Assembly (NCBI GenBank): GCA_003667245.1
Contig: RCNN01000261.1
Span: forward strand, 1-34,193
DNA length: 34,193 nucleotides
From: Heterostelium multicystogenum
Taxonomy: Eukaryota; Evosea; Eumycetozoa; Acytosteliales; Acytosteliaceae
Reading direction: 5' to 3'
The notes below the pieces were generated by a model. The model made no database searches and was not told where the DNA came from. It saw only the letters and a list, made by a program, of their open reading frames with translations. The position numbers and the translations under genes were made by a program. Below are positions 11,354-22,600 of this stretch, in pieces. The first letter of the stretch is position 1; every line of letters begins with the position of its first letter.

Positions 11354-12076
11354 ATCAAAACCTTTTTTTTGGTGGGTCAAAATGCTGGTGGTGCACCACA
11401 GATCAAAAACATCTAATCCCCAACCACCACCATCAGCATACATCAATTTATTTCAATGGTCAAAGCTTTTGGATAGACAACAACAAACTCTGCAAAGGAA
11501 TAAAACTTTATTTAAAACAATATTTTGGTATATCAATTTTTTGTTTTCCTTCAACTCAATCAACAAAAAGAAATCAGCCTCCTTTTTCACTCCTCCACTA
11601 ACAACTACAAAACTATATTCTTTCCACAAACCTACAAGTAGTACAGTACAAATTGTTCAAAATATCTTATTATCTACTTTCATAAATTAATTCAATCCAA
11701 TCAATCAGATATCAGCAAATTTCATCGACAAAATTACAGCAGACTTTTAGATTGTAATAGTGATATTGGTTGACAGGAATTTCGAATTAATATAGAATAT
11801 TGAATAGGTTTTGTTCCAAACCATAAGATATCAAAAGCTAACATCAATCATTGTATTATTTAACAATGTTCGCCAATCAGTTTATCTTGATTATTTAATT
11901 TTAAAATACAATTTCCAATCAAGATTAAATATAATACAACTAGTTGTAACTGTTTATATATCTCTGACTAAAGATATTTATTTTCTGTTACTTTTTTAAT
12001 GACTACTCTTCACAATTCAAACTCTTCTGAATTTGACAATCTATACTTAAAGAAAACCAATATTAGCTAATATCAA
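11354..12076. other. Spacer upstream of the winged-helix gene, with a possible extra exon
   Basis: The stretch at 11360-11600 is open in two frames and contains Cys and Trp residues, perhaps belonging to the preceding secreted-protein gene. The remainder to 12076 is AT-rich and probably holds the promoter of the next gene. Nothing else is supported. Confidence 0.4.
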
Positions 12077-12124
12077 ATGAAATTATACAATAATAATAGT
12101 AATAGTAACAGTAATAACAGTAAT

Positions 12125-12179
<55 letters not shown>

Positions 12180-13979
12180 TCAACAGTAATAGTAACACTA
12201 CAAACAACCACCTTAATATTAACAACCCGAGAAATATTCATAACAATAATTATGAATATGAATATGAATATGATGAAGGTCATCCTCCAATAATAATCCA
12301 AGACGATAATAATATTTTACCAAGAGATAGTTTGTATAATCTTAGTACAATTTATTGGAGTAATTTCAATGATCAATACAGAAATAATAATAATAATGTT
12401 TCACCACCTTACTATCCACCAATTCAGAACCATCGTCACTATAATCCAAATATAGTTTCATATCCACACTACTATTCACAGCCTTATAAAAATCAACATG
12501 AATCAAATCCGAGCCATTCTCAATCCTATAGGAAATATCAAACACCGCCGCCACCACCTTCAACTCCACATCCACAATATATAAAGCATCAACCGTATGC
12601 TACTCCACCACCCCCACCACCTTACAAGAATAGTCAACCACAATATGGTTTGGGCTACCAATATAATTCAAGATATCAATATACAACCTATCCAAACCTA
12701 CACGAACAACAATGTTTTCAACAACAAAATTCACCTAGACCATCCGAGAATTCAACACTTATTCAACTTTCATCACCTACAACTCAAACTTTGTCTAAAA
12801 ATTCAGTAACATCTTTAAAAAATGGAAATACTAGTTCCAGCCAATCTAGTATTGAATGTAATCTACCAGTAGGAAAATGTCTATTATGTGAAAGAGGTCC
12901 TCCCGAACTGATTCAACAGGGAACTTGGGCAAACATCATGAGGGTAGTAATATTCTCCCTTGGCCATGCAATGCCCAACGAAGAGTTCTTCAATTTAAAA
13001 AATCACATCTACAGTTTTATGTCGAGTCACTGGGATGTTTTATGTCCACAAAAAAACTGTTTGTATCTCAATCCATTATATATCATATACAACCTAATTG
13101 AAAATATTCATTCTTTTTTATAATTAGCTGAACTCAATTGGCATAAACAAATACAAGTATGATGAGTCTAATTGGATCTATTGCTGTTTTATTAATAGTC
13201 TATTGGTTTGATTTACAGGATATTTTGTCACACTCAAAAGAGGTATTTGAGTCAGGACAGCAATCTCTTCATACTAGTGGATTTTGGAGATTGAAGCAAA
13301 AAGATGTGGATCCTTGGGGGATGAAAATTACCAGAGGAAGAAAGGAAAAATATCCTAATTCACAAGATTCCATATTAAACAAACCAACTTCGAATAAAAA
13401 TCAAACGAGCAACAGTAGCAAATCAACTACATATACCATCTCTAGTAGCAAATCACCTGACATTGAAATTCAACAAATTAACAAAAACAACAATATTGTA
13501 AATGATGACACTTTGTCATCAAGCAAAACTACAAGTTCAACCCCTTCTCCAAGATCATTATCACCCACTCTATCAACTACCACAACTATAACATTTCAAT
13601 CATTTCAGACAACAGAAAATAGTGACCTATAAACAACCAAATTAGTGATAGTAATGATATAGTTGAAGACCATAAGAATTCCAACATCTCCAATTCAAAA
13701 TCACCTCTACCAGGTTCAATTTCTATCACTCAACAATTAAGACTCCCCTTGCCGAAATTAAAGAGTGATAAAGATATAGATCGTTTAATGGAAAACTTTA
13801 AATCTTTTCCATCATCGCTTAACAGTCCAAAAAATAGTCCACGTCTTACAGATAATTCACCAGCCAACCAAAGAAAAAGGTCAGCAGATCATTTTGATAT
13901 TGATGACCATTCAAGCACCGACTCTCCGAACAGTATAACACCAAGAGAGATTAAGAAATCTCCACGCCAATTGATATAA
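12077..13979 (+). CDS. Asn-rich protein with a probable winged-helix DNA-binding domain
   Basis: Exons: 12077-13058, a 29-nt micro-exon 13128-13156, and 13219-13979; introns of 69 and 62 nt splice in register. The first 280 residues are low complexity: a run of 18 or more Asn, a repeated EY stretch, Tyr/Pro/His-rich sequence and poly-Pro runs. The only compact domain starts near residue 270 with CLLCERGPP and WANIMRVVIFSL. It crosses both introns with HIYSFMSSHWDVLC, NWHKQIQDILSHSKEVFESG and GFWRLKQKDVDPW. This pattern resembles winged-helix modules such as those of fungal Gds1-like proteins, so a nuclear regulatory role is inferred, not shown. After it comes a Ser/Thr-rich tail with several S-P sites. 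Within 13624-13632 the frame shifts by one base: stops in both frames flank that short interval, and protein-like sequence continues to 13979. Confidence 0.72.
12125..12178 (+). repeat. (AAC)18 poly-asparagine coding repeat
   Basis: Eighteen uninterrupted AAC codons in the winged-helix gene encode poly-Asn. The pure codon run suggests recent expansion by slippage; neighbouring Asn codons are mixed AAT/AAC. Confidence 0.95.
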
Positions 13980-14167
13980 ACTAAACAATCGAGAAATAAA
14001 ATCAAAGAAAATAACAATTAAGAACCAAATAGATATCTAAAGAAATAGATGTAAATAATAGATAAATAAATGATAAGATATCTACCTAAAATATTCTCTC
14101 ACAACAAAATGGAGGAAACAATTCATATCTTATCTTAATACAATCTTGGATTAATATAGCTAAACTT
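13980..14167. other. Short convergent 3' spacer
   Basis: Only 188 bp separate the stops of the winged-helix gene (+) and the LysM gene (-). It is very AT-rich with AATAAA-like motifs on both strands, as expected for two polyadenylation regions facing each other. Confidence 0.5.
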
Positions 14168-14623
14168 TTAATCTCCATATAAAAGATCTTGTGCACTTTG
14201 GAACATTTTTGATTCTATGATCATATAGCTAAAACTATGATTGATTTGACCATTATCTTTATTTATTAGATAAAAAAGAAAAGATGATATTTGTTTAGGT
14301 AGAAATAAATTCCTAGGAGAGAGATAGTTGGTTAAAAATTCACAACAAATTATAGTTCCAACTTGGAGGTTATTACAATCCAAACCTGGATTGTTGTAAC
14401 GGAATGCACTCATATCCCAAGCATAGTAGCATTTATTATACCAAACACTGTAGCATGTATCACCTGGTCCAACAGTGAAAAATCTTTTGCACATAGTGTC
14501 AACAGATTGCAAAGATCTTCCAGCTGGATGTAAGGCTTCCGATTGGATTCCTTCAGCCTGAGACATTTGTGAGAAGTTAATGATGGCAAGACATACAACT
14601 AAAACGATGATTACTTTGAACAT
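14168..14623 (-). CDS. Small secreted LysM-domain protein
   Basis: Residues 1-23 form a typical signal peptide (MFKVIIVLVVCLAIINFSQ followed by MSQA). A single LysM-like module spans about residues 45-95: FFTVGPGDTCYSVWYN, then DMSAFRYNNPGLDCNNLQVGTIICC. LysM modules bind N-acetylglucosamine-containing polymers such as chitin or peptidoglycan, so a role in binding bacterial prey walls or extracellular matrix is possible. Six Cys follow the signal peptide (45, 57, 65, 83, 93 and 94), fitting three disulfides. The last 55 residues, after CCEF, are less convincing as secreted sequence. They may be a real tail or an unspliced 3' portion. A TATA box lies about 90 bp upstream. Single exon as read; no frame damage. 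Confidence 0.75.
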   Translation of the reverse strand: MFKVIIVLVVCLAIINFSQMSQAEGIQSEALHPAGRSLQSVDTMCKRFFTVGPGDTCYSVWYNKCYYAWDMSAFRYNNPGLDCNNLQVGTIICCEFLTNYLSPRNLFLPKQISSFLFYLINKDNGQINHSFSYMIIESKMFQSAQDLLYGD

Positions 14624-14703
14624 TTTTTATAGTTAGTAAGTTTAGAAATGTTTAGATTTAGAATTTTGTATTGAAATTTGATGTTTAACAAAAGGAAACA
14701 AAC

Positions 14704-14719
14704 CTACTATTTATAGTAG
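14704..14719 (-). promoter_or_regulatory. TATA box inside a dyad, LysM gene promoter
   Basis: On the minus strand TATAAATA (plus coordinates 14708-14715) lies about 90 bp upstream of the LysM start. It is embedded in the inverted repeat CTACTA-TTTA-TAGTAG (14704-14719). Confidence 0.5.
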
Positions 14720-15561
14720 TTGTTGTGTTGTCCCTGAATTTGTTGTTTTCCCCAGTAATTAATGTACCACATTGTATCATTTTGGAAAATCATATTAATA
14801 AATTAATTCATTTAACAGAGTTATTAATATTGATTCTTTAAATTAATCATATATATTAGAATATTCATATTATTTCATTCCAACTATTATTTACTAATAT
14901 TATATAATATCCAATGAAATGATTGTTGTTCAACTTGGTTCCCACAAATCCAATCAAAATAAACACTCCCCGGGAATAATAGTTTTACATAAAATAAATT
15001 ATGTGGTTACACCATAATAAATAAACAAGTATTATATATAAATTTCTTAAAATTAATTTCAAATGAAAATGTATATATAATACAACAACCATAAAATAAA
15101 TATTAAGTTAGTTATCTATGATTAGTCCACCTAATTTATATCAATATTTAGGATTATTTGTTACTTGCTTGAGGAAGAGTAATATATATTTGAGTTTGTA
15201 ATCTTGTTTATGAAATCAAAACATCGGATATTGTAGCCAATAAAATCAGAAAAACCTAATACTATTGGATTCTTCATAATTATCCCTCATGAAATATGAC
15301 AAAACAACATATTGAATTAGAATTAATATTAAAAATGGAATGAGTCCATGATAATTATCACTATTGATCTGATTTTTTGCGAAGAAAAACCAAATCAAAC
15401 TACCACCCACTTTCAAAGATTTCTTAGAAGATTTTTTATTTTGGTCAAAATTTCCTGCAAAAAAGAAAAATGGAAATCTAAAAGTAGTAGTTTCATTCTA
15501 CTTTGTTGTTATTATCACATAGATTAATCATATAATTATTGGAAATAGATAGATAAAAGAG
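14720..15561. other. Divergent promoter region between LysM and PARP genes
   Basis: About 840 bp of AT-rich sequence between two divergent start codons. A TCCCACAA match near 14939 resembles the upstream element of dictyostelid small-RNA genes, but I found no convincing RNA about 60 bp downstream of it. No coding sequence seen. Confidence 0.5.
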
Positions 15562-18063
15562 ATGCCTCCTAAAAGAAAGAATGTGGCCGATGATGTTGTG
15601 GGGACTGCTGCTGCATCTACAGCAACACCTACAGCAGCGACCACTACAACCTCATTAGTGCTTAATGCGACACCGGCCAAACCGACCGCAGACCCCTCTG
15701 CCTCCGCACCAAATAAAAAGAATAAGCTGGATAACGATGACAATACTCAGAACATTACAACTACCTCTGCTACGGCAACTCTGGATGGCACCTATATTTC
15801 ATGGAGTTGGAAAGAGAAGGAAACTGTTTGGCATGAGTTTAAGCCCGCTGAATGCTCTGCCATCGAAGGCCACTATGTAAGCGATCCGAAATCAGCTGTT
15901 GAAATTAAGGTTGCAGATGATCTCTTTGTTAAGTTTTCAGGTACTTATCATTCGTCCACCACTTCCAGACCAACTAGATGGGTGATGATTTTGCTAACTT
16001 AACTCTTTGTTACTACTGGTGTAGATATGACTTATCACAAGGGTGATAGCAAGCATACTACTGTTCGTAGAGCCGAAACAGTTGCTGTTTGGTCTTGGGA
16101 GAAGGCAAGGGGAGAGTTCTATGCTTTCGACAGTGAGATATCGAAAAAGATTGAATCTGCACACAAGAAGGGACAGTCAAAGGTGTCGATTGACACCGAG
16201 CGTTACATTAATTTGTCGACATTCGAACAGGTTCGATTTGACAACGAATCGAAAACAAGAAGAGTTGCAAGAGCATTCAACGAAATAACAACACTCGTCT
16301 CACCAACTTGGTACCAGGAGGACAATGGTGCATGGGTAATGCTCACCGACAGTTCTGAAATTGAAAAGAGTATGACGGTCTATCGGACTCAACGAATATT
16401 GAGTGGAATAACTGATGCTTGATTATATTTACTTTAGAATATCAATACTATTTGAAGAATGGAAAGTCGACAACTGTCACAACATCGGATGGCGATAAGA
16501 TCCTCTTTTCAAAGATGACTAAGGAAAAGGCTGGAAGTGGTGCTGGAAGCAACGCTGTTTTTGTAAAAGTAAAGCGTGATAATGGTCCAGCTGCAGCAAT
16601 GAAAAAATCGTATTCACAGCTATCAGAAGAGGAAAGAAGATTTTAATTTCAACACTGTTGGCCGGAGGCGCTCCAGCTCCAGCCTCCGCACCCACTCCTG
16701 TCAAACAAAGTAATACACTTTACTTGCCAGGAGAGGAAGATATCATTGCTGGTGACAAGCCAATGAAATACGTACTTAAACCAGTCAGACATTTCGACAA
16801 TTCCATTGCCGATCTACATTTCAGAACTGCAGAATCACAGTTCTATCGTCTACTCGAGTCATCTTCAGCCTCATATAAAGTCTCCAAAGTCGAATATGTC
16901 GTCAATCCTAAATTAATCAAAAAGTAAGTAGATTGATTGAGTTGCACCACAAGCAGCCTGAGTTTAACATAGCTCCCTCTCAGGTTTGAAAATAAGAAAC
17001 AAGAATTTTTAAAAGCAGGGTACACAGAGTGCTCACCAGTATTTGGATTTCACGGAACCAACGCCAAAAAATATTCTTCCAATTTGCGCCAATAACTTTT
17101 CAGTGCCAGGAACCAATGGTGTTGACCATGCCACTGACAGTGGTTGGTACGGAAAGGGTATCTATTTCTCTGAATACCCAGAGTACAGTATTGGATATAT
17201 TTCTGATTGCTCCAAGCTTCTGTTGTGTAAAGTTCTTCTTGGAAAATCTTACAAATGTTCAGGTCTGATTACAGGACAACCATGTAAAACAGGTTATACA
17301 TCACATGTAAGTGTCCATTCAAATATTAGCTACTCCAGTCAACTTACTCAAACATTGTCCTGTAGCTTTCGCCCGATGAAAAAGAGTTGGTCATTTTCTC
17401 ACCAGACCAAATTTTACCGTGCTATATTGTACATTATAGCGATGAAGATGGAAATGGAGATGATACAAACTCAAACAACTACTATAAGCGCCACATATAC
17501 CTCATCATCTTCAGGTAAGTGTTGTATAATTCTTACTTTCTAATCACTCTGTAGATTCATATTGACTAATTTCGTTCCAAATCAATTGATAAAATGCAGT
17601 TTTAAGTGGAGTTAAAATCTGTTTATCAGGTACTATTTCATCAACACATATCAATGTTCATTCATTGATTGCCAAACACGGTGGATCCTACTCCTCGTCG
17701 GTTGTATATGGTGTCACTCATGTTGTTGCCTCAAAAACAGACTACGCCAACAAGAGTATCAAGGTAACATCTGCGGAGGGTAGCAATATCCCAGTTGTCA
17801 GTGAGAAGTGGCTGTACGACTCAATCACCAGTGGAACTTTGAAAGATATTTCTGAATATTCCTTTGCTTTGAAGCAAGCCAAATCATCCAAACAAGAAAT
17901 CAAGGCAGTCCCACTGTTTGACAACACAATTGCTTCAATAATATCAAATGGCGCAACAATCGATGCTGCTCCCGCCAAGCCAATGTGTAAATATGGTTCC
18001 TCCTGTTACCGTAAGAATGCCCAACACTTTAAAGAATTTTCACATCCATTCATCCTGGACTAA
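15562..18063 (+). CDS. PARP-family ADP-ribosyltransferase with three WWE, BRCT and PBZ domains
   Basis: Predicted to transfer ADP-ribose from NAD+ and to bind poly(ADP-ribose). Order: a low-complexity Ala/Thr N-terminus with a KRK motif; WWE 1 (ISWSWKEKETVWHEF, 15802-16075); WWE 2 (VWSWEKARGEFYAFD, 16081-16275); WWE 3 (WYQEDNGAWVML...YQYYLKNGK, 16309-16570); PARP catalytic domain (16770-17440) with FGFHGTN, a SGWYGKGIYFSE motif and DQILPCYIVHY; BRCT (17600-17880, from VLSGVKICLSG through the conserved W of VSEKWLYDSI); and a C-terminal PBZ finger (17986-18045) matching C-x5-C-x6-H-x5-H with CYRKN. Introns: 15941-16024, 16370-16437, 16924-16983, 17307-17365 and about 17516-17598. Single-base frame slips occur near 16640, in the A6 run 17066-17071 and near 17490-17510. 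His and Tyr of the catalytic triad are present, but the usual Glu position is Cys. A DNA-damage or stress role in the nucleus is likely from BRCT and PBZ. Confidence 0.9.
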
Positions 18064-18211
18064 GATTATTATCCTATCATCAATCAATCTGATGGGTCAT
18101 CAGAATTCTGTACTGTTGCTGTCTATCTAATTTATTCTGTGAATCATCACCATCATCCTCCTGCCAATAAATATCAATACTTGTAGTTTATATAAATATA
18201 TCAAGTTTATT
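18064..18211. other. Convergent 3' spacer between PARP and pICln genes
   Basis: 148 bp between the two stops. Contains AATAAA (near 18165) on the plus strand, a plausible polyadenylation signal for the PARP transcript. Confidence 0.5.
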
Positions 18212-19048
18212 CTATTTCTGTTGCTCTGCTTCGTCGTCGTCTGGATTTTCATATCTCATCATGTCGTCAACCTCTTTTGGGTCCATAACGACCATCTCCT
18301 CGTCCTCATCATAGTCTTCGTCATCGTCCTCCTCTTGATTGTTTCCAAAATACAGTTCACCTTCACCATCGCTTGTTTCGGGATCAGGGTTTAGCAATGC
18401 ACCCAACAGAAGTTATCATATATTTCGGTCACTGTGTGTTGTTTTGGTTAGTCTTGGTTTGAGCAATTGAGAATGTTTGAGCTACTTACAATTTGCGGAA
18501 TTCACTGGCACAAAACTGAGCTCAGTGTAGCTGTCGTCATTAAATACAAAATGGTTGTCCTCGTCGTTTTCATCATCGCTGTTGTTTTCGCCATTGTTAT
18601 CGCCATTGCCGTTGCTGTGGTTGTTGGTGTTGCTGTTGTCGATGTCGCCTGGTAGCTTTTCAACTTGACAGTACAAACATGGATTCTCTGTATTTCTCAT
18701 CACGGCTGTCAATCCAATCTGTAAGAAACTGATAGATAAATGATCGTATTGTCCTGTCCAATTCACATTCCTAAGTTGTTAGCAAATGTTTGTTAGTTAA
18801 AGATGAGCTTCTTCCTCCTCGTCACTCTTAATTTGAATCATTCCAATTCAAATGATACTTCAATATTAATATTGAGTTCATTCATTCATTCATCAATCAA
18901 CTTACTTGCTTGTAAGAACCAATTCACCAGGACCAAGACTAGTCTCACCTCTTAGAACAGTAACATTTGATAATCTATATAATTCTCTTTCTTCATCATT
19001 ATTATTATTATTTTGATGGTTATTCTCTTGTTGTATTTCTGTACTCAT
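18212..19048 (-). CDS. clns1a: pICln, methylosome subunit / Sm-protein chaperone
   Basis: pICln presents Sm proteins to the PRMT5 methylosome and holds them for snRNP assembly in the cytosol. Exon 1 (19048-18906) encodes an N-terminus with an Asn run followed by a PH-like start (LYRLSNVTVLRG, LGPGELVLTS). Exon 2 (18770-18490) continues NVNWTGQYDHLSISFLQIGLTAVMR and CLYCQVE, has an acidic Asn-rich loop, then TELSFVPVN. Exon 3 (18431-18212) gives LTEIYDNFC, GALLNPDPE and a highly acidic tail (EEDDDEDYDEDEE) ending near EVDDMMRYENPDDDEAEQQK. The order matches the family: PH-like fold, acidic box, acidic C-terminus. Both splice junctions keep phase. One base appears missing near 18402-18410, between NFC and GALLNPDPE. 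This gene faces the PARP gene tail to tail and is divergent from the WD40 gene. Confidence 0.85.
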
Positions 19049-19656
19049 TTCTTGACAATGTATATCTATCTATATGAATAGTTAGCAGCTTTGCCTAAAT
19101 GAATTAGAAGACTAAAAAAATTAAAAAGTGGGAAGTTTCATTCATTCATTGATGAGATTTCTTGTGGTAGACTACAGGATGTGACTGTCTACGTCTTGCT
19201 TAAGATCAAATGGCGATGGTGAATTAGATTACTCAACTATAGTTTTACTACTTTAATGGTAGTATTGTACTTTGTAGACTACTATGTCTGATTTGATTGT
19301 AAACTTTTTAGTTTCAAAGTTAACACCTATGTAACATCAGGTGAGGGATTATATATCTGTAATTAGATTTATTTTATCTAAAGTATAAGCTTAATAATAA
19401 TAAACACTGGACAAGTCCTCTAGAGTAGCAGTCCAATATCACAGACTCTAAAGGCACCACCCTTAGATTTGTTGTTTTTTACATTAATTTTTACACTTCA
19501 ATCCTAATTGCATAATTACTGTTTGAAAACTAATTAGTTGAAATCAATTAAACAGATATACAGACAGACAAACAGATCCCATATAATATTAGATACTTGT
19601 ATATTAGTGTTGAATTGTGATAGGTTGTTTGGGAAGTGTTAGTTCGTTAGTTAGTA
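19049..19656. other. Divergent promoter region between pICln and WD40 genes
   Basis: About 600 bp of AT-rich DNA. A less AT-rich patch at 19405-19470 (CCTCTAGAGTAGCAG...AAAGGCACCACCC) is open in no convincing frame. I see no clear tRNA or snRNA fold in it. Confidence 0.45.
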
Positions 19657-22600
19657 ATGCTTAATCAATCACTTTCACAAGTGCAGGACGATGTTCAACC
19701 TGCATCTTCAAAATGGAGAAAACACGCTCTAACCACTGGTAGAAGATTCCAGACGAATCATATCAGCTTTGAGAAGTTGAGTGATCGCTCTATCGATCAT
19801 ATCTCAAAGGCAACTCATCATAATGTAAGATCTTATTGGAGATATAGTTATAAATTACAATCAAACTTGATATTGATTCGATTCGATTCGATTGATCTTG
19901 TAGACTACCAACCACATTGTTATTACAGATACATCATCGAAGAGGGATGTCACAAGAATTGTTTAAGGTTAAGAGGCAACCCAAGAAAAGCGCTACTGAG
20001 CCTTTAGACAGTGTGTCGCTCGATATTGCGACAGAGTTCTTGCAGGAGTCGCCTATTAGTTCGCTGTGCTGGAGAGACAACTCACTTCTAATGGGTGGCT
20101 CGAATGATGGACAGATATTCCTGTACAACTGCAAGGAAGACGGAGGATTCAATAGTGAACCAACACTCACTGAAACCTACACAATCACGCGTCTGAAGGG
20201 TGTCAAGAACATTGTGTATCCCGTCGGCGCTATGGGTGCAGACTCGGCTATCAAGGCTGTCGAAATCAATCCACTGCAATCGAAGCAATTCGCTTGTTTG
20301 GAAAACAATGCATTCCACATCTGGGAGTTTTCCAACCCGGTTCAACCGATTGTTTCCTTCCGTGCCTCGGAGATGCCTTTGAATGTGTTGTCATGGTCGC
20401 CACACTCTCGCCACTACGCTGCTGTTGGTGGTGCCCCTCCCTTCAACACAGTGATGCTGCTCGACCAGCGTCTGATGTCGACCTACGGTGCCAAGCGTAA
20501 ACCCTATTGTTTGGGGTTCTGACACCACAGGCACACATGGAACTTGTCAGGCCATCTCGTGGCACCCCTCGTCCCATATTGGATGGCCACCGGTAATGAC
20601 AATGGTGTGATTGACCTCTGGGACTTGAGATCGATCAACAAACCAGTCGTATCAATCTTTGGCCACAATGGTGCAATATCACAGCTACAGTGGTGTCCAA
20701 CTCACAGCGACCTGATGGTCAGCTCAGGCCACGACCACACTTTCAAAATGTGGAATATGGCAATGGAGCCACACTACAATCTCTATGAGAAAGACCATGA
20801 TGCACCATTTGTGCATGCAGGATTCTTTGAAAACGATGGCTACAACAACTACTCATGCACTCAAAATGGAGAGGTTATCTACTCGAATATCTCTCCTAAA
20901 TTTATGAATACAAAGATTCAAACAAGGTAACTATCTTATCCACCAACTGCAGCGACAATCTACGCTTGGACACCACTAACAAAGAATGAATCCTATTAGA
21001 TTTGAACGATGATGAAATTAGAGAAAAAAGAGTAGAAAGATTGATTTACAACAGAGACTTTACAGCTGGATTCGAAAAGGCCATTGTACTGGCGAATAAG
21101 CATTCTCGACAAGACAGCGTAGAAAAAAGCACATACCCTGCTCATGCTGTGCTTCCAGCAAAATATTGAAGATAGCTTATCGGATGTAATTAAATCAACC
21201 AAGCAAAAGACCAACATGACCGCCGAGTTCAAGAAAGATATGGAAACGTTCGCCTATTTCATTCCACCTTCATACTATGAGAAATTCGGTACAAAGTAAG
21301 CTACTCCACGAGAAGATTAACAACAATACGAGCATGCATTCTAACAGGAATTCCTTCAATAGCTCTCGAACAAGTTTGATGACAAAGATTAAGGATTTGA
21401 AGATCAATCTTGATGTTCAGAGACATATTAAAACTGCAGTGGTGATGAATTGGGTGGAGATTGAACGTGAGATTATATCTACATTGAAAGCCGACCATCT
21501 TAGCATTAGGATCGAAACAATAGCAGAGTTGGTTGGTGTCATTTTTGAACTTTGATGCCTATAAATGCTATAGCTTTGTTATTCAGCTGGTGGAGATTTT
21601 TAAGAACAAATTGGGACTACTACTTCCAATCATCAGAATGCTCATATACCCGTCAATCTATGAAAAGAATCCACTGCATGAACCAAGCGAGGCTCCTTCC
21701 ATTTCAGTGTCTGAATCTAGCACACCGTTATCTTCTTCCACTAATATAATACAGCCACCAACTACTAAACAGCCTGCTCAACCACCAGCAGCATCACCAA
21801 AGGTAGCTCCAGCTTCGGGCACCCCAAGTACCACACCATCACCCTCACCACTATCAACTCCAAAACTTAATCGTCTCTCAACTTCGATCCCAAAGGAAGT
21901 GGTCGACCCAGAGGAGAGCAAAATACTCGAAGTACTCACCAACTCAGAAGCATACATCCAACAACTCACTTTTATGAGAGGGTTCACCAAGATCCTATCT
22001 TCTCCAACACCCGTTAGCGATGGTTCAAATCCAGATTTTGAGGACATCATTGACTTTTCCTCAAAGAACAGACCAAACATCATTCTTTCCACTTCAATCA
22101 ACAGAATTTATCTTTCCATACTTGCCGAGTCATTTATATATGATCAACTTTATATTGTACTATTAAATCTTTTAAATGTAAGTACAAATGAAACAACCCT
22201 GAAGATTGCCATCAACTAATATATTTCTCCTAAACTAAAGACAACTGAGGGGTTGGAGTTCAATGGCCCATTGAAAGATTTGTATGATGCATTCACACCG
22301 GACTTCTTGTCATTCATTAAAAATAGTCAACAGCGTGATAAAGCCAGACCATATGATTTCGGAGAGATTCTCGACACCTTTGCTCACATCCATATCGATT
22401 CTCCTCAATGTACAACAGAGTATTATTCCAAACGATTTCTATGAAAACCTTGAGCACTGCCATTCCAGTGTTTATAGAGGAACTCGACAATTCTTTCATT
22501 TCAATGCTCCAACAACCAGACCCTTCAATTCCACTTCCTGGAAAGATTCAAGCATCTCAAAAAGCAAAGACTTTGGTTTGATCAAGTGAAATCACTTTCT

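Noticed and set aside
12083..12301. Antisense Val-rich frame opposite the winged-helix gene
   Set aside because: Produced by the reverse complement of the AAC repeat.
14935..15030. Small-RNA gene suggested by a TCCCACAA element
   Set aside because: No terminal stem or recognisable RNA about 60 bp downstream; the match is short enough to be chance.
20503..20536. Possible 34-nt intron (GTAAAC...ACAG) in the WD40 gene
   Set aside because: Shorter than any intron expected in this group, and its sequence in another frame reads as WD40-like protein, so a one-base slip explains it better.
22178..22240. In-frame TAA at 22217-22219 with same-frame coding on both sides in the WD40 gene, suggesting stop-codon readthrough
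   Set aside because: A 63-nt intron (GTAAGT at 22178 to AAAG at 22240) removes the stop and keeps frame, so recoding is not needed.
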